DNA of 44,922 bases from an uncultured Eubacteriales bacterium. Its GTDB lineage: Bacteria > Bacillota > Clostridia > Oscillospirales > CAG-272. How positions within the stretch are numbered: the first letter of the stretch is position 1; the number at the start of each line of letters is the position of its first letter. A program made the translations under genes and the position numbers. This document shows positions 41,430-44,922 of the stretch, piece by piece. Below the pieces are notes generated by a model. That model saw nothing but the letters and a program-made list of their open reading frames with translations, had not been told where the DNA came from and ran no database searches. The stretch lies in the NCBI GenBank assembly GCA_934394585.1, contig CAKRQU010000014.1, positions 1-44,922 on the forward strand, written 5' to 3'.

Positions 41430-41990
41430 TTAAAGCCCTTTTTCAAGCAGATATGCACGCAGTACAGCCGCCTGAGTTTTCGAATCGGGAACTTTGCCTG
41501 CCATTATATCGCGGACGAGAGTTTCGAGCGGGATTTCCTCCAGATTGAGAAATTCGTCTTCGTCGGTTTTGCGCTCGCCGTATTGCAGATCTTTTGCCAC
41601 ATACATGTGTATTATTTCATCGGAATAAGCACAGGTGGGTATCAGCTCGCCGAGATATATCAGCTTTCCCGCCGTGATGCCCGTTTCCTCCAGAAGCTCG
41701 CGTCGTGCCGCCGCTTCGGGAGATTCGTTTTTGGAATTGAGCTTGCCCGCGGGAATTTCCGTCAGTATTCTGCCTACGGGGTAGCGGTACTGACGCTCTA
41801 TTATCACATTTCCCTCGGCTGTTATCGGTACGACGCACGCGGCGCCGACGTGGCGGATATATTCGCGTTTTGATTTGTCGCCGTTCGGCAATTCTATATC
41901 GTCGCTGTAAACATCGAGAAGTCTTCCGCGGAAAACCGAAGCGGAGGATATCTGCTTTTCCACAAGGTCTGTCTTTTTGAATTCTTTCAT
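41430..41990 (-). CDS. Nudix hydrolase, ADP-ribose pyrophosphatase-like (186 aa)
   Basis: Hydrolyses nucleoside diphosphates linked to another group; ADP-ribose is the usual substrate in this subgroup. The Nudix box runs from GKLNSKNESPEAAARRELL into EETG, with one residue more than usual between the first Gly and Glu. The N-terminal half has the dimer region typical of ADP-ribose pyrophosphatases. The frame is open upstream, overlapping the FTR-like gene, but the ATG at 41990 has AAGGAG before it. Confidence 0.88.
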   Translation of the reverse strand: MKEFKKTDLVEKQISSASVFRGRLLDVYSDDIELPNGDKSKREYIRHVGAACVVPITAEGNVIIERQYRYPVGRILTEIPAGKLNSKNESPEAAARRELLEETGITAGKLIYLGELIPTCAYSDEIIHMYVAKDLQYGERKTDEDEFLNLEEIPLETLVRDIMAGKVPDSKTQAAVLRAYLLEKGL

Positions 41991-42003
41991 TTTTGTCGGC
42001 TCC

Positions 42004-42204
42004 TTATTTTTCTTTATAGTATAGCATGCAGTGGCAATATCCCTCAAAATTCGGGTCTGCTATCTGATCGCGGAATTCTTTGCACATACATTTGTTTTCC
42101 TCCGTATGCGCGATTTTGCACGGGCAGTAGCCGCCCGTGCGTTTCAGTCCCTCGCGGATATTTTTCACTATTTCCTTGTTTTCGTTCAGACGTACTTTTC
42201 CCAT
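42004..42204 (-). CDS. Ferredoxin-thioredoxin reductase catalytic-chain-like protein (66 aa)
   Basis: Very small protein with the three Cys pairs of the FTR catalytic chain: CPC (residues 27-29), CMC and CHCMLYY. Plant and cyanobacterial FTR has CPC-x16-CPC-x8-CHC; here it is CPC-x9-CMC-x15-CHC, the short form seen in clostridial genomes. By homology it would hold a 4Fe-4S cluster and a redox disulfide and pass electrons from ferredoxin to thioredoxin. That fits its place 12 bp after a thioredoxin gene. No variable FTR subunit is nearby. Ribosome site AGAGG is modest. Confidence 0.8.
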   Translation of the reverse strand: MGKVRLNENKEIVKNIREGLKRTGGYCPCKIAHTEENKCMCKEFRDQIADPNFEGYCHCMLYYKEK

Positions 42205-42216
42205 GGCGCCGCCTCT

Positions 42217-42522
42217 TTACGATCCGGAAATGATTTCTGCGAGATCCTCCTTTGCGCGATAGCCTATTGATTTATTCACCACTTCGCCGTCGCGGAAAAA
42301 GAGAAGCGTGGGTATGCTCACTATGCCGTATTCTGCGGCAAGAGCGCTTTCTTCATCTACATTTATCTTGCCGAATTTCACATCGGGAAATTCCTCTGCC
42401 AGTTCATCCACTATGGGAGAAAGCATTTTGCACGGCATGCACCATGAAGCCCAGAAATCCACCACGGCAAGTCCTTTTGCTTTCAGTATTTCTTCTTTGA
42501 AATTGCTTTTTGTTATTTCCAT
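42217..42522 (-). CDS. trxA: Thioredoxin (101 aa)
   Basis: Standard thioredoxin with the redox motif WCMPC (Cys28, Cys31) in place of the usual WCGPC, and the cis-proline in VSIPTLLFF (about residue 72). Reduces protein disulfides in the cytoplasm. It is the first gene of the operon, behind its own promoter, and is followed by an FTR-like protein rather than a flavin thioredoxin reductase. AAAGGA precedes the ATG. Confidence 0.93.
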   Translation of the reverse strand: MEITKSNFKEEILKAKGLAVVDFWASWCMPCKMLSPIVDELAEEFPDVKFGKINVDEESALAAEYGIVSIPTLLFFRDGEVVNKSIGYRAKEDLAEIISGS

Positions 42523-42563
42523 ATTTTTTTCGTCCTTTCTTTTGAATTTGTATTTTCATTTAC

Positions 42564-42592
42564 AGTATATATTATTTTTTCCGCTTTTTCAA
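42564..42592 (-). promoter_or_regulatory. Sigma-A promoter of the thioredoxin operon
   Basis: On the minus strand TTGAAA (42592-42587), 17-bp spacer, TATACT (42569-42564). The -35 box overlaps the stop codon of dapL. Confidence 0.75.
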
Positions 42593-43788
42593 GAGCTGTA
42601 TGCGGCAAAATTGTTATCACTTTGTAAAAATTCGTCGAGTATCGCCGCCGCGCGCAGTATATTTTCGCGCAGAGCAAAGGAAGTGAGGCGAAAATAGCCT
42701 TCGCCGCCCGCGCCGAATCCAGTGCCGGGAGTGCCCGCTATGCCCGCGTGCAGAAGCAAATCGAAAAATTTCCACGAGTTTCCGCAGAAAAGCCACAGAT
42801 ACGGCGAATTTTCGCCGCCCGAAAAATATACGCCGTGTTTGCGCAGCACGTTCGAAAGTATGCGCGCATTTTCTTTGTAGTATGCGATATTTGCCGCGGT
42901 CTGCTTTCGGCATTCATCGGAAAATACGGCTTGCGCACCGCGCTGATTTATGTATGAAACGCCGTTGAATTTCATGCTCTGCCGCCTTTTCCATGTATGC
43001 AGAACAAAATCCCCGCCCGCGGTGAGCGTGCGCGGTATGACGCACCATGAAACGCGCACACCCGTCATGCCCGCAAATTTCGAGAAGCTGCCGATTTCCA
43101 CCGCACATCCGTCGGCACCGGAAATTTCGAAAATACTGTGCGGCAGATCTGCGCCGATAAAAGCTTCGTAGGCGGAATCGAATATTATCACCGAGCTGCT
43201 GTCCATGGCAAAATCGACCCATGCGGCGAGCTTTTCTTTATCGAAAACGGCGCCTGTGGGATTTGCGGGGGAGCAGAGATATATCAGAAAGCCCTTTTCG
43301 GCGGTATCGGGAGGGAGCGGGAGAAAATCGTTTTCGCGATTTGCTTCTATGCGCCGTATCTTTTTGCCGAGCAAAGCCGCACTTTCGGCAAAAACGGGGT
43401 AGGACGGAGATATTTCCGTCGCGGTATACGAGCCGAAAATTTCGGGCATGGCGGAAAGATCGCTTTTTGCCCCGTCGGAAATGAAAATTTCATCCGCGCC
43501 GACGCTTACCCCGCGCGAGCGGTAATATTCCGCTATGGCGGCGCGGAGAAAATCATAGCCCTCGCACGGCGGATATCCGTGAAAACCCGCATCGGTACAC
43601 ATTTCCAGAGAAGCCGCCGCCATGGCGCGCGAAACGGGCACGGGAAGCGGCAGAGTGACATCGCCTATGCCGAGATTTATTACTTCGCTCTCGGGATATG
43701 CATTGCTGTGCGCATTTATCCTTTTTGCAACCTCGGCAAATATGTAATTTTCCGTTATATTTCTGAAATTTTTATTTATTTTTACCAT
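42589..43788 (-). CDS. dapL: LL-diaminopimelate aminotransferase (399 aa)
   Basis: PLP enzyme that converts tetrahydrodipicolinate to LL-diaminopimelate in one step, bypassing the succinyl or acetyl branches of lysine and peptidoglycan synthesis. Family motifs: VINLGIGDVTLPLP (from 36), FHGYPPCEGYDFLR (from 69), SPANPTGAVFDK (from 173), and PLP-binding Lys237 in GSFSKFAGMTG. The frame opens upstream to 43854, but ATG 43788 has GGAGG six bases before it and begins the family sequence. It overlaps dapF by 17 bp, so the two are co-translated. Confidence 0.94.
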   Translation of the reverse strand: MVKINKNFRNITENYIFAEVAKRINAHSNAYPESEVINLGIGDVTLPLPVPVSRAMAAASLEMCTDAGFHGYPPCEGYDFLRAAIAEYYRSRGVSVGADEIFISDGAKSDLSAMPEIFGSYTATEISPSYPVFAESAALLGKKIRRIEANRENDFLPLPPDTAEKGFLIYLCSPANPTGAVFDKEKLAAWVDFAMDSSSVIIFDSAYEAFIGADLPHSIFEISGADGCAVEIGSFSKFAGMTGVRVSWCVIPRTLTAGGDFVLHTWKRRQSMKFNGVSYINQRGAQAVFSDECRKQTAANIAYYKENARILSNVLRKHGVYFSGGENSPYLWLFCGNSWKFFDLLLHAGIAGTPGTGFGAGGEGYFRLTSFALRENILRAAAILDEFLQSDNNFAAYSS

Positions 43789-44644
43789 ACATATCCTCCG
43801 TGGCAAAATAAGTGCCGTCAAAAACCGTTTCTGTTTTGCCGAGCAGGAAAACACGGAAATTTTTCTTTACGGTGGCTTCAAATTCGCCGCCGCGCATTTT
43901 TATTTTCACGGGCGTATCGAAAGGGATAAATCCGTGAAGCGCGGCAGCCGCCGCACACGCGCATGCACCCGTGCCGCAGGCGAGCGTTTCTCCCGTTCCG
44001 CGCTCGTATGTGCGCACATATATTTCGCCGTGCGTCACACGCGCAAATTCGGAATTTACTCCCTCGGGGAAAATGGGATTTTTTTCTATCTGTTCTCCCG
44101 CGCGGGCAAGTTCCGCTTTGTCGGGATCATCGGAAAAGAAAACCGCATGCGGATTTCCCATGGAAACGCAGGTGGCGCGGCAGGAAGCGCCGAGTATGCC
44201 CGTCACATTCACAAAGCCGTCCTTATCCGGCGTGGCAAGCACGGGAATATCGGGCGCAAAAAACGAGGCTCTGCCCATATCTGCGAGCGCGGACAAAACG
44301 CGCCCGTCCTTTGCCTTCAGCCAAAGCCGCCGCAGTCCTGCCGCCGTTTCTATTTTCAGCGATGTTTTTTTCGTATAGCCTCTTTCATACAGATATGTGC
44401 CTATGCAACGCAGGGCATTGCCGCACATTTTTCCCTCGCTGCCGTCCGCATTGTACATGCGCATTTTCGCGTCGTATTCCGCGGACGGGAGAATGAGAAC
44501 CATACCGTCCGCACCAACTCCGAAATGTTGCCGCGACATGGAAACGGCAAGTGCCGCGGGGTTTCTGATTTTGTTTTCGCCAAGACAGTCGATGTATATG
44601 TAATCGTTTCCCGCGCCGTGCATTTTAGTAAAAGAAATATCCAT
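43772..44644 (-). CDS. dapF: Diaminopimelate epimerase (290 aa)
   Basis: PLP-independent racemase giving meso-diaminopimelate for lysine and the cell wall. The two active-site cysteines are Cys74 in GKMCGNALRC and Cys223 in ACGTGACA; the chain begins FTKMHGAGNDY as in most members. GGAGGGG precedes the ATG. It supplies, with dapL after it, the last two steps before lysine. Its promoter was not clearly found; TATTAT near 44683 lacks a good -35. Repeat copy 4 lies just upstream. Confidence 0.95.
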   Translation of the reverse strand: MDISFTKMHGAGNDYIYIDCLGENKIRNPAALAVSMSRQHFGVGADGMVLILPSAEYDAKMRMYNADGSEGKMCGNALRCIGTYLYERGYTKKTSLKIETAAGLRRLWLKAKDGRVLSALADMGRASFFAPDIPVLATPDKDGFVNVTGILGASCRATCVSMGNPHAVFFSDDPDKAELARAGEQIEKNPIFPEGVNSEFARVTHGEIYVRTYERGTGETLACGTGACACAAAAALHGFIPFDTPVKIKMRGGEFEATVKKNFRVFLLGKTETVFDGTYFATEDMYGKNK

Positions 44645-44696
44645 TTTTATCCCCTCCGCGTAAATATCTCGCTATATAATATGAAAATCGGGGGTT

Positions 44697-44823
44697 TTTG
44701 TGAGCGGAGGCGGGGATTTTCTTTTCAGGAAAAGCGGGGAAAAGAAGCGGGCGGCAGTCGCGCACTTGGTTCTTTGCGTAGAAAGAAGAAGGCGGGCGGC
44801 GCCTGCCGCCCGAGGACGGGGGT
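44697..44823 (+). repeat. GC-rich left arm preceding repeat copy 4
   Basis: Same layout as the arms of copies 1 and 3. Its hairpin is CGGGCGGC-GCCT-GCCGCCCG (44793-44812): the A-T pair of the other arms is G-C here and the loop differs, so the pairing is kept. Confidence 0.75.
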
Positions 44824-44922
44824 CGCGCTTTTCACTGACGAAAATCGCGGGAAAAGTCATCAAAGGAAGGCTCCTCGCCCTCCTTTGCAAACTACCTCGC
44901 ACCCCGTCGAGTTAGCCGCGGG
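44824..44922 (+). repeat. Dispersed ~513-bp repeat, copy 4, cut by the window end
   Basis: Only the first 99 bases are in view. They match copies 1-3 almost exactly, including CTCCTCGCCCTCCTTTGC and CACCCCGTCGA. The first hairpin has loop CACTGACG, as in copy 1, and one mismatch in its stem. Confidence 0.8.

Noticed and set aside
1..44922. CRISPR arrays, rRNA genes, complete insertion sequences, prophage
   Set aside because: No regularly spaced short repeats, rRNA sequence, transposase, integrase or phage genes are visible.

Overview
The window looks like a piece of a chromosome from a spore-forming, Gram-positive Clostridia-type bacterium, probably an uncultured gut relative of the Oscillospirales or Christensenellales. 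This rests on gene content. There is a broad sporulation set (spoIIAA-spoIIAB-sigF, spmA-spmB, sipL, an uninterrupted sigK with a pro-sequence, spoIIR, dpaA-dpaB). Strong AGGAGG-type ribosome sites and sigma-A promoters are common, diaminopimelate is made by DapL, and a thioredoxin is paired with a ferredoxin-thioredoxin-reductase-like protein. The taxonomic placement is inference; no rRNA gene is present.

Layout. 1-300: tRNA-Met (5' end cut by the window) and tRNA-Glu with a strong terminator. 300-4250: a tiny Cys-rich ORF, a BspA-type leucine-rich-repeat protein, a TetR regulator and oleate hydratase. 4390-10020: a tightly packed + strand operon of histidine phosphatase, THUMP-type RNA methyltransferase, GalT class 2 and ComEC. 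10082-17515: one 2477-residue cyclic beta-glucan synthase-like enzyme. 18317-24508: a minus-strand operon deoR-E2-E3-E1(alpha/beta fusion) for a 2-oxoacid dehydrogenase complex, behind a strong promoter. 25415-26951: the spoIIA operon. 27059-30817: lipid kinase and valS. 30830-31938: spmB/spmA. 32000-32374: AbrB-like regulator. 32595-33957: ECF sigma factor with a membrane anti-sigma candidate. 34037-36435: sipL and sigK. 36510-39755: Ppx/GppA, spoIIR and dpaAB. 40479-42592: thioredoxin, FTR-like protein, Nudix hydrolase and alpha/beta hydrolase. 42589-44644: dapF-dapL.

The most unusual content is non-coding. A repeat of 513-514 bp occurs three times complete (17684-18196, 24678-25191, 39870-40383) and once cut by the window end (44824-44922), always in the same orientation and always between genes. 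Each complete copy can fold into the same nested structure: an 11-bp stem, an 8-bp stem, and a third stem that is supported by compensatory changes in two copies and weaker in the third. Each also has a GCGA-loop hairpin and ends in an intrinsic terminator whose stem is invariant while its loop differs in every copy. Hairpins at both ends share stem types and have loops that are complementary in one copy. A GC-rich arm with its own covarying hairpin precedes three copies and also occurs alone and inverted at about 32.4 kb. I do not recognise this family; it behaves like a mobile or dispersed large structured RNA and is the best candidate here for an undescribed system.

Regulation visible in the sequence includes six sigma-A promoters with 17-bp spacing, one weaker one with 16 bp, and two sporulation promoters: a sigma-F/G-type one for spoIIR and a sigma-E-type one for dpaAB. 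Gene order, ATGA overlaps and intrinsic terminators define most transcription units clearly.
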